A stretch of DNA of 64,000 nt. It comes from Muricea muricata (taxonomy: Eukaryota; Cnidaria; Anthozoa; Malacalcyonacea; Plexauridae). The notes beneath the pieces are model-generated. The model was not told the DNA's origin. It made no database searches and saw nothing but the letters and a program-made list of their open reading frames with translations. The stretch spans positions 23,710,746-23,774,745 of the forward strand of contig OY979717.1 of NCBI GenBank assembly GCA_963855995.1, given 5' to 3'. Every line of letters begins with the position of its first letter. Within the stretch, counting starts at the first letter, position 1. Below are positions 38,301 through 51,289 of the stretch, in pieces. The position numbers and the translations under genes are program-made.

Positions 38301-39767
38301 GAATTTGAGCAAGCGATTGATGTAATCAATTCCAAAGAGGCCAGTGTGGAATAAAGCAATAAAGGATAGAGCAACAAACATTTTCTTATCCCAAACGCCT
38401 GTGAACCCTGTGCCGGTATGGCCCAATTTAGAATCACCAGAATCATAAATTGAAGAGAATGATTCATTCAAAGAGGTGGCTTGCGTTCATAGATGCTGAC
38501 AGCAGGAAGACACCCAAAAAGGATCATAGGAGTACTGTGTGGAGGTCTATGTAATAGATATCAACTCAATTCAATCATTTACATTTTTGGATATACACTC
38601 GGAACCAGAACGTTTCTAGTGCATCACTCAGGGAAATCTGAATCTCCGAATGTATTATAAATGTAAACACACAAAATGTCGAAAACTATAAAAAGACATT
38701 CAAACCCAAAATCTTCAATTATGGAAGTCTAACTTTCGATTTAAAGGCTTCAAAACTAAGCAAAGTTTACATATATTCGTTTATATCGTTTTACGGTACG
38801 GCGAAAATGTTAAAGATTAGTGCAGGATTGGTCTGAATTTTGTGTTTTGAATACTGGATAAAGTTAGGTATGTCTATAGTTGAGTATTTGTTCACGACAG
38901 TGCAATGTTTGCATTTGAAAAAAATCAGATGAACACACTTGACAAGTATATAAACACTAGATAAATTGCAGTATTGTGGTTGTGCACCTTGTTGCACCTC
39001 TAAAACAATTTTGGTAACTGTTTGAAGGCAAAAAAGTTTTATTGGCGTAGGATAATTTGGCAAATATTTTGCAAAAAGCCACAGCAAAAAAGCCGGTCAA
39101 AAACTGGTTGCCAGAGAAATCCTAAAGTTGAAAAACGCCCATATTTACACAAAAAATCTGGCCGTCTGCACGTAAAATTACAACTAGAAAGTTCCAACAT
39201 AAGCCCCATCATAGTCAACATCAGTGTTTAGCATGGTCATAAAAGCAGCAAAAAGGCAAAAACAGTATGTTTTTCATCGAATCGGATATACATCCGGAAC
39301 TTAAATTTGGCTCCCATTAAATTTGTTCAATTTGTCCCGCGATTTTTCCCGCGATGCCCAATCAATTATTTTATAATCTCTATAGTTTAGTGTAAAACAT
39401 CGACGTCCCACCAAAGATATAATAGGCCCTAGATTGCCAACGCAAACCTGGCGCAGGCGTCACATGTATGAGGAATCCAAAATGGCGTCTTCAACCGGGC
39501 AAAAAACTAGGCAGTTCTATTACGAAAAGCAGGTTTTTGGACATTTCAGATGGTTTAACTGCTGCAAATGCCGTTCAGCTGGACTTTTTACTCCGCCTGC
39601 CGTAGGCGAAGCGGAGTTTTAAATTCGCCCCGTTTCTGGGTTTTTTTTCGGTGTCAGAAGTCGGTGCAGCGCTCATGGGTGATACCGCTGGCACAAGCCG
39701 GGTGAGCCGGCCTAAACACGGCGTTTAAAATCAATTTCTAGCGAAATGTGTCAACAAAACACGCATT

Positions 39768-39960
39768 TTAACATGTATGCTACAACATCTAAGCCGCAAG
39801 AAGGTTTTACGTGCAAAGATTCTCATGCAAAATGTTTTAAAACGACAAATTCTACCGCGAAACTTTACCGAGGAGCGATGTATCGCGGTGAAGTTTTGAG
39901 AGCGTGTTTCCGTCATTTTCTGGTGTGTTCCTACTTTTAAGGAAATTTAGAAATTTCTAC
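39768..39960. repeat. Dispersed repeat, copy 2
   Basis: Matches 12515-12720 in the same order of conserved blocks (see that entry). It lies in intron 1 of dehydrogenase copy B. Confidence 0.65.
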
Positions 39961-41749
39961 ACAAGAATCAAACGCAAATTCTACTGAAATATCTATATAC
40001 AAAACACTTTTTTAACATGTAATAGTTAACAAAAAGGGACAGGAAGGTTCTTTATCAAAACATTGCTCCAGAAATGTTTTAAAACGGCAAATTCTGATAG
40101 ACTCCATCATTCCATGATTAAGGAATGAGTCTAGGAAATGTGTTCCTAATTCTAAACACGTTCACTTGTGATTTCTTTCCTTGGTTTCTGTTGCTAATAT
40201 TTCGTGCAAAATGATTTATTTGCTTGTGGGATCTCATATAATTATAAAAGGTAAGAGACATTTTACATTCCAATTCCAGAAATACACCTGTTAGTCTAGA
40301 GTTCCCAACAAATTATATCATGGAGACTTCAGGCAGTGTTTTACAGAATAACATTTAAATGATGCTATCAGGTCAATAATTGATGTATTGTATAGACTTT
40401 TAGTAAAATTTACTTTACTTGCAAAATAAAACAGCTATATGTTGGTGGTATTATGACAAAATAATCTTGTTTAACATAATTATGTACTATGAAAGTCTTT
40501 AATTTAAATTAAATTCTAAAAAATGCAATCTTACTAGGACTCTGGAAAGAGCGCCTGGCAAGTCACTCAGGCATTGATCTTAGTGATTACATAAGATGTG
40601 CTAGCAATGTATTAAAATGCCTTGGAAGGTGCCCTAATAATAATTGATTTAAAAAGGAATTAGTTGGGCAGAACAGAATTAAGTGAATATACCCCACTCC
40701 CAATGAACTCTCTAGTAACAGCCCTGCCTGGCCTTGTGCCCATTTTCGTTTCGGCAGGCGGAGTGAACGCCTGAGCAGGCGTCTTTCTTGAAAATAGATC
40801 ACTATTGCGGAGGTTTTGAACGCAAAATGAGAAGAGTGGGCTTGATTCTTACAAAATGATCGTTCGATAAAGATCTCAAGGAGTGGACATTTAAACATTT
40901 TGACGTGTTTTGTCAGTTTGGTTGGATTATTTGACATTTAATACTTCAAATCCTAACCGGTCCAATATATTTAGGAAAGGATGTTTATTATGGATGTTTT
41001 AGATGTGAGCTGGAAAGCAGTTGGCGATTTTTTTAAAAATATCGTTCGTTTAAGACTTTTGGAGTGGGCAAATGGTCGTTTAGTATGTTCAGACTGTAGT
41101 AAGTCTGACTTTTTAGCAAACTATCACTTCTAGTGATTTTGAATTTGACTGTTATGTAGATTTTGCTTGGTAGTAAATATGAAATTGAATATCTGTTATA
41201 TTGATACTGATCTCACTGAAATTGAGCAACATTTGCTCTTCAGTACATGTACACTACAATTAAGTCATCTATTATGCATCATGATTGACTTTGATTTGGG
41301 ATAAGCCAATAATGGGGGCATGTAGCAGTTCTGTTGTGTGCTTGCAGGGATGTCATATTTATTACAAATGAAAATTGATACCAAACAGCAGTCAATATTT
41401 AGAAGTTGTGCTTAGGCATCGCTGTAATAATCTTGAAGCATATCTGATTTTATAATATACTGTCTTGCTGTCAATATATAATTAATTTAAGCTGTCAATA
41501 TATAATTATAAATTTTATAATACCGGACACTTTCTGAATTTTGATCACACAAAACCTAATTTTGATAAGGCTGTCTTCAAGTATAAAATGTTAACTTGAT
41601 TCATGCATGTTATCAAAGCTCATGTACACCTACACTTTAATAACATTATGAGTTTCTAAAACTAAGCTTACCTGCTCAGCTAATATCAATATAATTACCA
41701 TAAATGAATAGAAACCCACGAGAACATACAGGTTTCTTTCATGCATGTA

Positions 41750-42290
41750 TTTATTTCATTTGTTGTTATACTTGCATTACTTTGTCAGAATATGCTGCTG
41801 TTGCCTGCCGTCGGCTCACTAGCAGTCACAACTATCTGTTGTTGGAAAAAGAGATCACCAAAGTTCAAGATCTCTTCAATATCACAGAAAACCTGGTTGC
41901 TACTAAAGCCTTCTCTCTGTGTTTGGGCCATGACATGATGAAAATGAGAAGGCTGCAACAAATATCGATTTATGTCCACCACATCACAGATGTGCTACGT
42001 GAACTCTCAACAACCTTATTGCAATAACTGATTCAGGATGTGCCATGTTAGATTCAGCATATAAAGAAAATCAGTTGGTCAACATTTGCAAAGTGTCAAG
42101 CCCTATATGGAACAAATATGGTCGCACAACCTCTGCTAATGAAATTGTGGCAACTTGTTCGCCCTTGTGCAACACAGTGGAATTCAGCGTTTGTTGCAGT
42201 CACTTGTCTTAATCGTAATCGTCGTGAAAAAGGAAATTCTGCATCAAGTAACATCTGTCATGACCTGGATCTGCCATGGTAAGAAAATCA
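41750..42290 (+). pseudogene. hAT-type transposase fragment
   Basis: Across several frames the plus strand reads ENLVATKAFSLCL (near 41890), then IWNKYGRTTSANEIV (near 42095) and KLWQLVRPCATQWNSAFVAV (near 42140). These fit the order of conserved blocks in hAT/ZBED-like transposases: a NLVATKDA-like segment, a LWNK.sRS segment and the P..TRWNS motif. The frame is broken at each junction and the rest of the protein is missing. I see no terminal repeats around it. Confidence 0.55.
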
Positions 42291-44270
42291 CAAAAAAAAG
42301 AGCTTGGACGGCATATTTACAATTTTTCTGGATCTTCCATTTTTGCCTTAGCAGCTTAGCAGTGAAAGGACGTCAGTTAGTTAATAGTAATTTATAAATT
42401 GTAACAATTAAATGGTTTGATAGGCTGTAGCTACTATACAGTAGGTAATTGCTGGCAACAGATTTAGCGTAGGCTTGCCAAACAATGACAGAATAGAAGT
42501 TAATCTAAAAAAAGGAGGTTTGGTAATGCAGCCTGACAGAAACAGGCGTACTGATGATAACTTTGAGTCCTGTTCACTTCTCAAGTTAAACAAGGAGTTT
42601 CATGTATGCTGAATATAAACTGTGAGAAACAGCACTCAGTTAAAATTAGTCAATGGTTAAATTTAGGTTACAAGTAAATGATTGTGTTACTTAATACAAT
42701 TACAAAAAGTAGTTTTCAATGTCATTAGTAACTAATTATGCTTTGAAAAGTAATTAGTAGATGGTAACTGATTATTTTTCCTGGTAAAGTAATTGTAATC
42801 TAATCAATTACTTTTTAGGAAAAGTGATAGTAATTTCGACTCATTACTTTTTTTCCAGTAATTTTTACAACACTGGTGATGTGGAATCTATAAATACATT
42901 GCAATTAGCTAGACAGCTAATGTTAGTCTTGTCATCTCTACCCCTCTCTATACATCAATTAAGGTGTCAGTTTTAGTCTACAGTAATTAGTTTTACAGTG
43001 TACATGGTTTCACTTTGCTGGAATCATTATGTTGATTTATAAGGTCCCAAATGCCCAAATGTTTTAATGGGGAATGCTTTTTAAATATAAAATTAATATG
43101 CAATCAAATTTATTCAAGAAAGACCCTGGGTATGAGGTTGCATTAAAATCTCCCTATAAGGACATTCCACTAATCCAACTATCACAAAAATGGTTATTTT
43201 AATTGGATTATTGAATAATATATTTAAATATTGGATCATATTCAAATTGGATTATTGAATAATAACATATATTTAAATTCTATATTTTATGTTTTGGTAG
43301 AAGAAAAAACATCATCATATTATTACAGTCATAATGGCATGGTGTTATAACTATAAGCCTATAATATATCCTTAACTTTGATGATTGATCTGCAGTCTGC
43401 ACACTCTGATTACTTGTATGTTATACCGGTATATACTTGTATGTTATATATGTATTACAATAACATGCTAATCTCCTTTTCCCACCGTTGAACAACAAGT
43501 CCCTGTGAAGGATGATGCTTATTGAAAAAATATAATTACAAAAAAACCTATAAAAAGTTCCATTATTCCTCTGTCATTGTTAATTGTTGCAGTCTTAAAT
43601 TTAATTAGCTTTATTGCTTCTAGCTGTAATTTACTATTAGTATTGCTTATTTATGACCCTATATTGCATCAACAAAAATTGGGATCTTTATTGAACTATA
43701 ATGCATTAAAAAACATTGGGTTTACATAGTTCTTTTCATTAGTATAACATTAGAAATATGTGCAGGGTGATAGTTATAAAAATCCCCACCAGTAGTAGGC
43801 AGATATGACTACCTTAATCGTATTTTTTAAATTAATGCTACAACATCTCATAACCATTATCTGCTTTAGCAGAAAATGGACTCCAAAACCTATTCTTGCA
43901 CAGAGATTCTTTCATTGTTCATAACAGAAATCATCCTGTTTTGCAAAACATTCTCGAAATTATGCAAATATTCCAAATATATGATGAGAAAGACTCTCTA
44001 GGTCTAGGATTTCAACATTTTCCAGTTAAGGACCCCCCCAAAAAATGTGTGGTATCTGGTGATGTGAACCAGGAAATTTCCCAGAACTGCCCAGGTGTAT
44101 ACAGGTTACTTAATACCATGCTCTTACAATTGCCTACCTTCATCTTTGACTTGAACAAACGAAGCTGAGGGACAATGTGCTGCTAATGTATTTATTATGG
44201 TATCCATTTCGCTATTCTCGAGGAATTTTGAAGCAATACCGACAACTTCATTTGCAAGCGAAACATCCAT

Positions 44271-46572
44271 ACTGTAGTCATATATGTCTACTCACTACTG
44301 CTGGTATTTGCTTTTGTACAAGCCTTGAACTCAGTGACTTGTACTACAGGAAACCGCGACTTTAAACTGATTCAAATGCGTAGCCGTGGAATATTACGTA
44401 ACACCAAATCATCGCAGTTGATTTAGGTTGTACATGCTCTACGCGATTATCGTGATTGACGTGAATATTTCGGAATAATATAAAAATTATTAGAAAAAAA
44501 GAACACTTTCGGAAAGTCGCCATCGTGAAGTACTTGGTGTAATTCACACTATAATGATATATTTTATCATAATTATAGCATTTGTAAATGCTGAACGCTG
44601 ATTGGCTAAGAGCCGTGTTGATATAACTCAATGTCAACACGGAAAATTTCCCGCCACTCTTCTGTAAAAGTTCTTTGTGCTTTATTATAAAAGAAATATA
44701 AAACATTTTTTCCGTATTGATATGCAGTTATATCGACACTCGTGAAAATTTGAAAAACTCGAAATTGTGTGAAAACACTCCGCCCTGCGGGCGTCGTGTT
44801 TCCACACAATTTCTCGTTTTTCCAATTTCCACTCGTGTTGATATTATTTCCACTCGTGTTGATATATCCCTCCGCTCGGGGGATTCAGTGAAATATTTCC
44901 CTCAGTGATGATATTTCCCTCGGGCTAAAGCCCTCGGGAAATATCATCACTTCAGGAAATATTTCACTGAATCCCCCTCGCTCCGGGTATATAAATGATA
45001 TATTATACCGAAAATCAAAAACTTCCGTAAGAATAAACTTTTAAGTTCTTTAAAGTTGAACATACCTTCGTGAATACGATGCTCTAAAATACAAAATAGC
45101 CAGTTCTTTGTTTATTTTCATAACCATAAGTACAGAAAATTCCTTTTAATTTTTTAAATATTTGTGTTTTCAACGTCCTTGTCCTCCAAAATACTTTATA
45201 ATTCTTCATGAAGTTCATCAAACTTTTCGCACATTCCGCCATTTTTGTTTACGAAAACGAAAGCGTTGCCATGGTAACGTGAGATATTTACTGTATCTCA
45301 CTTTAAAAGTGAGATACAGTGGTACTTTAAAAGTGAGATACAGTGAGGAATCACCTCATCACGTGGCAGAAATACGATATTTTGATTGGACAATTTGAAT
45401 TTGAGGTATAATATAACTGTATATCAACACGGAAAATGTTTTATATTTCTTAACTAATTCCGTAGAATAACAGAGGTACAATAACGTAGTATAGCAAAAA
45501 TTAAAAACACATCAAAAACCCACGAACACGACTTCAAAACAATTCTAAATGTTAAGAAAGAATGCATGCAAAATTAAAAATGTAAATTGATAGAAAATCT
45601 TATTAGATGGTCTTCCAATATTAAAATACAATGTTAGATTGTATTATTCATGAGTATATTAGTCTCATACCAAATTCATTGCCACTCCATTCGCTGAGCT
45701 ATTGGACATATGATAGAGCATGCAGTGATTCCCAATTTAATAAAGTCCAAAAAAATTTCTGTGATGATTTCAGGGCTAATCGCCGTCTTGCAGTACAGGA
45801 AGTGTTTCAATTATATCCCAGAGCCATCATAAATTCTGTAGGAGTCATTTGGGACTTTCTAGGGTATCACCACTTAAAACATTGAAATTTTCATTGCCCT
45901 TGCTATGGCCTTATGCATATGCCCTTAAGGTGAAATTGTATATTTCTTTTTTTTCTGAGAGAACAGTTATTATACATACTGATAACTTTCTTCTTTCATA
46001 ACACAAAATCGCTTCTAAATTAGATATTTGGAAAATTACGAATACCAACAGCAACCAACGGCTAAAATAGGATATCAGGTGTGCATCTCAGTCAGTTTTG
46101 TTTTCATATGTTCAATTTTGTAAGGATGAGAGGGTTCAAAATGCTTAATTTTCATGTAACTTAATTTTCAAATCAAAAATCATATTTTTTGCGCAGCCAA
46201 CAAATATGGAATGTTGTTTTTAATTTGTAAAAAAAATTGAAAAAATTATACGTATTAAATACCGACGCGCGAGCCAAAGGCTTGCGCGCAAGCCTTTTGA
46301 AAAGTAAGATTTTGAACGCCTATTCATCCTACTCCCACTAGACATTCCACTTAACAGAACTATTTTTCCAAATTCTTCCTTCAATCGAGGTGAAATCTCT
46401 CAATCTGAATGAATATTCAGACCTCCGACCTAAACATGCACCTGTTTGTAGAGCATAAAGTATCTAAGACACACAAGCAATACACCACATTGCCTAAATT
46501 TAGACCTATTGTAGACACTACTACCAATACTACACATTAAAATATTGGTAAATTTCTGTCTAATCTACTTAA
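44271..46572. other. Upstream flank of copy B with hairpin repeats; no gene recognised
   Basis: Holds several hairpins between 44620 and 45440. About 44742-44841 pairs GAAATTGTGTG with its complement around CGCCCTGCGGGCG. About 44871-44989 is a long foldback around GGGCTAAAGCCC. 45287-45345 has tandem TTTAAAAGTGAGATACAGTG units. Words such as GTGTTGATAT and CAACACGGAAAAT recur at both ends, so the block may be one degenerate foldback element, but I found no TSD. Frames at 45162 and 45631 show no domain. Confidence 0.55.
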
Positions 46573-46667
46573 GGTGGCTCGATAGGAAAATTCATGTATT
46601 TTTGATAGCTCTATTAACCATGAAATAGCTTATGGTATGAATCCATTTTTATTTTGTAACATGGCAT

Positions 46668-47417
46668 TGTTATACCATGTTAGATTATAACATAAATATC
46701 TATATATTCGATATTGTTGCCATTTATTATACTATTTTAATTATATAAAAGACCTAGGGTAACCTTCCTCGCATGAGTAAGCAAATAGTTACCAAGATTA
46801 AAAACCACGGAAAACGCCTATCACCGCAAACCACGCAAACAGGACATTTAAACCACGCAAACAGGACATTGTTTTGTGGTTAAAAAACACTGCTAAGACT
46901 TTCTTTGACGAACATATTGCGTAGAGGAAATAAGTAATAGTTATAGATCTCTTCCTCTTAAGTTTATTATAAAAGCTGAGCACAACCCAAAGAGAAGAGT
47001 TAGTGAAGTAAGAAGAGCCGTTTAGGCTGAAATACTTCATAAGCCAATAAAGGCTGAAGTATATAGTTCAAAGGCTATACAGTTAAGCCTCATCGAGTAA
47101 ACTAAAGAAGTTGGAACGTTTACTATCATTGAGTTATCAAAGAAGACGAAATACGAAGAATAAAGAATAAAGATTGAAAGTTGTGCTCAGCTCAGACGAA
47201 TAGAGAGATAAGTTGAAATATTAGGATAACAGTATTATAAAATTATAGAGACGCTAATTCGTATATATATATATATATTTGAAATTAAATAAAGTTATAT
47301 AAAAGGTTTCATACTATTTGTGTTACGGTTGCGCTAATACGATTTGAACCCGAAGCAAAAAGGTTGAAAATATACCTAATTGAAAATATATTCGCCGCTA
47401 AATAGCGCACCATAACA
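46668..47417 (+). repeat. Possible solo LTR inside the Mutator-like element
   Basis: The block begins TGTTATACC and ends CCATAACA (inverted TGTTAT/ATAACA ends). It contains a TATA-like TTATATAAAAG (46741) and an AATAAAG signal (47288), as an LTR would. No matching 4-6 bp target repeat is visible and no internal retrotransposon genes follow, so this is tentative. Confidence 0.3.
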
Positions 47418-47956
47418 ATTTAGGCGAACTAACATACTTAGCACATTCCCCAAAAAAGTTTGGTGTAGATTGGGTAAATCTTATGAGAGTAGTGCCCTGA
47501 ACACCGAAGGCAACTTTTCCCGGTGAAAAATTAAGGGTTTGCAGGAAAATTAATATCATGGAATGTATAATAGCTAAGAGTCAAAAACTTTCAACATATT
47601 ATAACAAATGGTTGAGCTAGAATCTACTAGATATGGCCATCCCTTCTAGGAACTAGAATCAACTAGATATGGCCATCCCTTCATTAATTTCAAGGATCCT
47701 CAATAATGGTAATGAAAAATGCTCTAATTGACTTAGCAAAATCTCATCCATAGCCCATTACTGGGGGTGCCAAACTCAAATATCCTAGTTCCTTGCACAA
47801 CTAATAGTTTCCTCAATACTCAGTGAAAATTTCAAGTCAATAGCTTGTATAGTTTTTGAGATATCACAAAAAAAAAACTCAGAAAAGACCTAAAAACGAG
47901 ACTTTGAGAAAATCAGTTTCAAAGTTTACTGTCACTGACCAGCTTTAGTATAGAGC

Positions 47957-49825
47957 TCAAAATGCTCCAGCTTCATACTGGGTGCCTTCTTGTTCTTCCA
48001 GATTGTCAGTGTAGCCTTTCTTCCTTTGTCTTATTTTTTTCGTTTGTTCTTGTGCTCCTCTGAGCTCTTACGGATGGCTTGGCGGAGACGATCATAGTCC
48101 AGTTTCTTGCACGCTTTCCTGGAGTGACTTCCAGTATTGATCAGTTTTCTAACACCTCAGTCAGGGTTGTAGCACCATTGTTGAACACTGCAACAGCTAA
48201 AAAAGTGGCTAACTTCACAGTTGTCAGGCTTGAGTGAGTCTCTTTAGTGGCACGCTGCCAAATCAAAGCGTTGAATGCCTCATTTTGATTCTGTGTACCA
48301 CCATGCAGGCAAGAAGACAGTAGCTCACTCTTACTTAGATCCTTGAATGCTTGCAATATGGAATTTGAAACTGCTTCAGGTAAAGGATGACCGTGTGAAT
48401 ATTCTGATGTATCATTCTTGGCCAAAGCTCTTTGATACCCACACCAACTCTTTTCTCCTGAAGGACAAAATTTGTTTTCTGGTTTCTGATCAGTTGATCT
48501 TGTATGGTGCCATATTGCCATGACAGCCATCTCCATATCTTCGATGCTATGGGTGTTATTTCTAATGGCTTTCCCATAATACACCTGAAGATTATCAATT
48601 ACTTTGTCCGTCAGTCTACCCCTGCCACCAATACTTTTACCATCACCAAGTTTAGTTTTTCCTAAGCGCTTCTTTAGGGAATGGAGTCTTGACCCCATTC
48701 TCTTTTGGACATGACCAACACATTCAAGTTTGGCAACTACTTTCTCCCCATAGACAGATGCTTCTGTAAGCTCATTATAGGCCTTACTGTCACCATCACC
48801 AAGAAACTCCATATATCGCAAGTCATATTGTTCAACTGATCTCTCAAAAATCCGTACACAACCAGCTGCATCCATTGCACCTGATGAGCCCTCAAAGTTA
48901 GCATGGTATTTGTGCTGATGACCATCCCACCAGTGCTCAAATTCTTCCGTCTTTTCTTTACCTCTCCAACCAATACACTCTCTGCATTCTTTAGACATTA
49001 CTTCAATATCCAAAACTTTGCTCGTAATCAAAGAAATGCCGCTAACAACTCCATATGCAAATGAGAATCCTTTTCGCCTCCAGGTTCCATCAGCAGAAAT
49101 TCCAATGTCATATACAGAATCATCTTTGGGCTCATAATAATGTTTTACTTCCTCTGCTGCACTCTTCATATACTCTCCTTAGCAACAACTTCAGCAGCTC
49201 CATGGATAGCTTTCACATGTTCACTGTATGCATTTGCATTCATTGGTGACAACATGTTCATCACAACACAAAATTTCACCAGCCCGTGTGGGCGCGTGGC
49301 CAACTCCAATATTTCTCATAGCCAACACTGCTCTTCGATTCAGTTCAAAAACTTTGGAAGTATTGTTCACTGGACTTGACGTGAAGAACTCCAAAGAGTA
49401 TGCACACATTAGGGCAGAACATTTCAATGAGAGCTGCGAAGCAAGGCCCATTTTGGCATTCAAGTTTTCCTTCAAAACAATGTGACCGCATTTACATTTG
49501 GGGCAGATAAGGGCCTCGAAAACGACATCAAAATAGCGATGTCTATAAGTCTGAATCCATCATCACATATATTTTCATCCTCGCTCGATGATTCATCGGG
49601 AATTTTTCGTTTTGATGGAGGTAACGACCTAAATTCCTCCGCCACGCTCGTGGATGCTGTGTTGTCCTCGCTCGAAGAACTCGTGTTGTGCTCAGTTTCT
49701 TCTATTTTTTCCTCAGAAACCTCAGATGAATCCAAGGTTTGTGCTTTTAGAAAGCGATTTCCATGAAACTTTCGTTTCTTACCTGTCACTCGTACAAATT
49801 TTCTTTTAGGAGGCATTTTCAACAA
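47957..49825 (-). pseudogene. Mutator-like transposase, frameshifted
   Basis: Minus-strand N-terminus MPPKRKFVRVTGKKRKFHGN (a basic start typical of this animal MULE type), then a Ser/Glu-rich stretch. A Cys motif (ICPKCKCGHIV near 49500) needs a frame change, and NMLSPMNANAYSEH near 49240 needs another. The catalytic core is a clean 342-residue frame (49169-48141) with GISADGTWRRKGF (first Asp), EFLGDGDSKAYNEL (second Asp) and GGTQNQNEAFNALIW (candidate Glu). After a further shift near 48145 it ends YEAGAF at 47957. Length and domain order fit the animal Mutator-like transposase family. At least four frameshifts make it inactive. Confidence 0.88.
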
Positions 49826-50260
49826 ATTTTCTCACAGTATAACTCCCTCAGTCTTTCAATTTTAGCATATTTTCAGGGCCTACCTGAAAATCACTACGGT
49901 GAGCGGAGCACTCCTGTTAAAATATTGTCCTAATAATATGACATATTTTTGCTTTGTAGCCAGGCAATGATATTTAGGCTAGATACCAGGCTTTTATTGA
50001 AACACACTCTCTGGCGAAAGAAAACTACTATGGTGCACACAGAACGTTTTATATGGTCGTTTTTAAAAAACGCACTTCACGTTGCCATGGCAACCTGTTC
50101 AAAATTTAACGAGGTGCATCATAAAATCTCTCAGAAAAAGCGTAAATCACTTTTTCTCTTTAAAAAACGAATTGTATATGATAGTTTAAAGGTTAAACAT
50201 TGAAAAAATACCATTATTGAAAAATTCAATTTTTCCCGATATTTTTCCTATCGAGCCTCC

Positions 50261-51289
50261 CACTAATTAATCCATTAACACAAAATAATGTCTCCCTTTC
50301 TTTGTATTCAAGCGGTATCTGATATCAATTCTAAAAATTTATTCACTCAAGGTTACCAAAACTTATTGTATCCGATTTGGCCGATTCTAGATTAATCAAG
50401 TTTAATACCGCATTTTGTATCTTCTATTCATAATTTTAGTTTGATATCGTTAACCAAGGGTTGAATTTGTCGATAGTGCAATTAAAATGGCTTGGGTTGA
50501 ATTATGACAAGGTCGAATTGTTGACAACCGAACAGGACACAATGGCACCGCATTTGGACAATTTGAGGTTTTACCCCGTCGATGGTTAAACAGCTATGAT
50601 CTACTTGAAAGTTGAACTGATTGACTTAAGTATTCGAAAGGATTTCAACGAGCATCGGTGTGAACAGCGGGGTAAAGTGGCAAATTTGGCTAAGTACGTC
50701 AATTTGCATGAGGTATTTACATTTCAAATGATTATTTCAGTCACAAAATATTAACTATTGTACACAAAACAATTAACATATATTTAAATAGGACTTAATT
50801 ATGTTTCTATCGAAAAGATTTAGAAAAAAAAATGTAATTTTATTCCACTGCTGTTTATCTGAAGGTGTGCGATATAAATTGACATTTGACCACGAGTATT
50901 GCATGCTCATTTTCTTGTGAAGTATGAGTGCTCGACATTTCCCACTTACCAATGACCACCCCTAAAAGCACCATGTCTGAACTACATAAGCACCTCAGAA
51001 TAACCATAGCTTTTATGGTTTAGTAGATAGCAATATGGCGAAAGCGTTGTTTTGGGGTGTGGTCATTTTGAGATGTCTCGCCCCGAATTGGTGTTCGAGG
51101 AGCGTTACCATGTTGACGGTCATAGTCAACTTACCCTAAAACAGATTACTTGTCCTAAATAAAATGCATAAAACTCATATACAGGTCCTAGACTTAAAGA
51201 ATTCTTAAATTTGCCCTAAGTAGACAATACAAAAGGTATAAACGTAAATGGGCTGAATCACGATTTGCATGAAACTTTCAAATCGTATC
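50261..51289. other. No gene recognised
   Basis: AT-rich spacer between the Mutator-like element and the LINE relic; no coding or repeat structure that I can support. Confidence 0.5.

Larger units (their letters stand above)
37205..44137 (-). other. Intron 1 of dehydrogenase copy B
   Basis: A 6.9-kb intron. It contains a repeat copy (39768-39960), a hAT transposase fragment (about 41750-42290) and otherwise AT-rich DNA. Short open frames at 37384, 38208 and 39022 show no recognisable domain and I do not call them. Confidence 0.6.
31618..44270 (-). pseudogene. D-2-hydroxyacid dehydrogenase, copy B, one-base deletion in exon 2
   Basis: Exons (minus strand): 44270-44138 (133 nt), 37204-36920 (285 nt), 35915-35423 (493 nt) and 31704-31618 (87 nt), with GT/AG borders and the same phases as copy A. 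Exon 2 is one base shorter than in copy A; the shift falls at ILIAC-PPAIGKW beside a CCCCC run near 37152, where copy A reads ILIADPPSIWNW. With one base restored, the frame would be about 332 residues. Exon 3 keeps GFGDIG, NVGRGD, EPLP and TPHVAG, so the catalytic set is present. Either this copy recently became a pseudogene or the C run was miscalled. Introns 1 and 3 are swollen by mobile elements. Confidence 0.88.
46573..50260 (-). mobile_element. Mutator-like element with transposase
   Basis: Outer ends are inverted: the left reads GGTGGCTCGATAGGAAAA and the right complement reads GGAGGCTCGATAGGAAAA. They bracket a minus-strand Mutator-like transposase gene. Candidate flanking repeats (TCTACTTAA and ACTAATTAA, offset by one base on the right) match at 7 of 9, so the TSD is only suggestive. 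The left 1.3 kb is non-coding and contains an LTR-like block. Confidence 0.78.
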
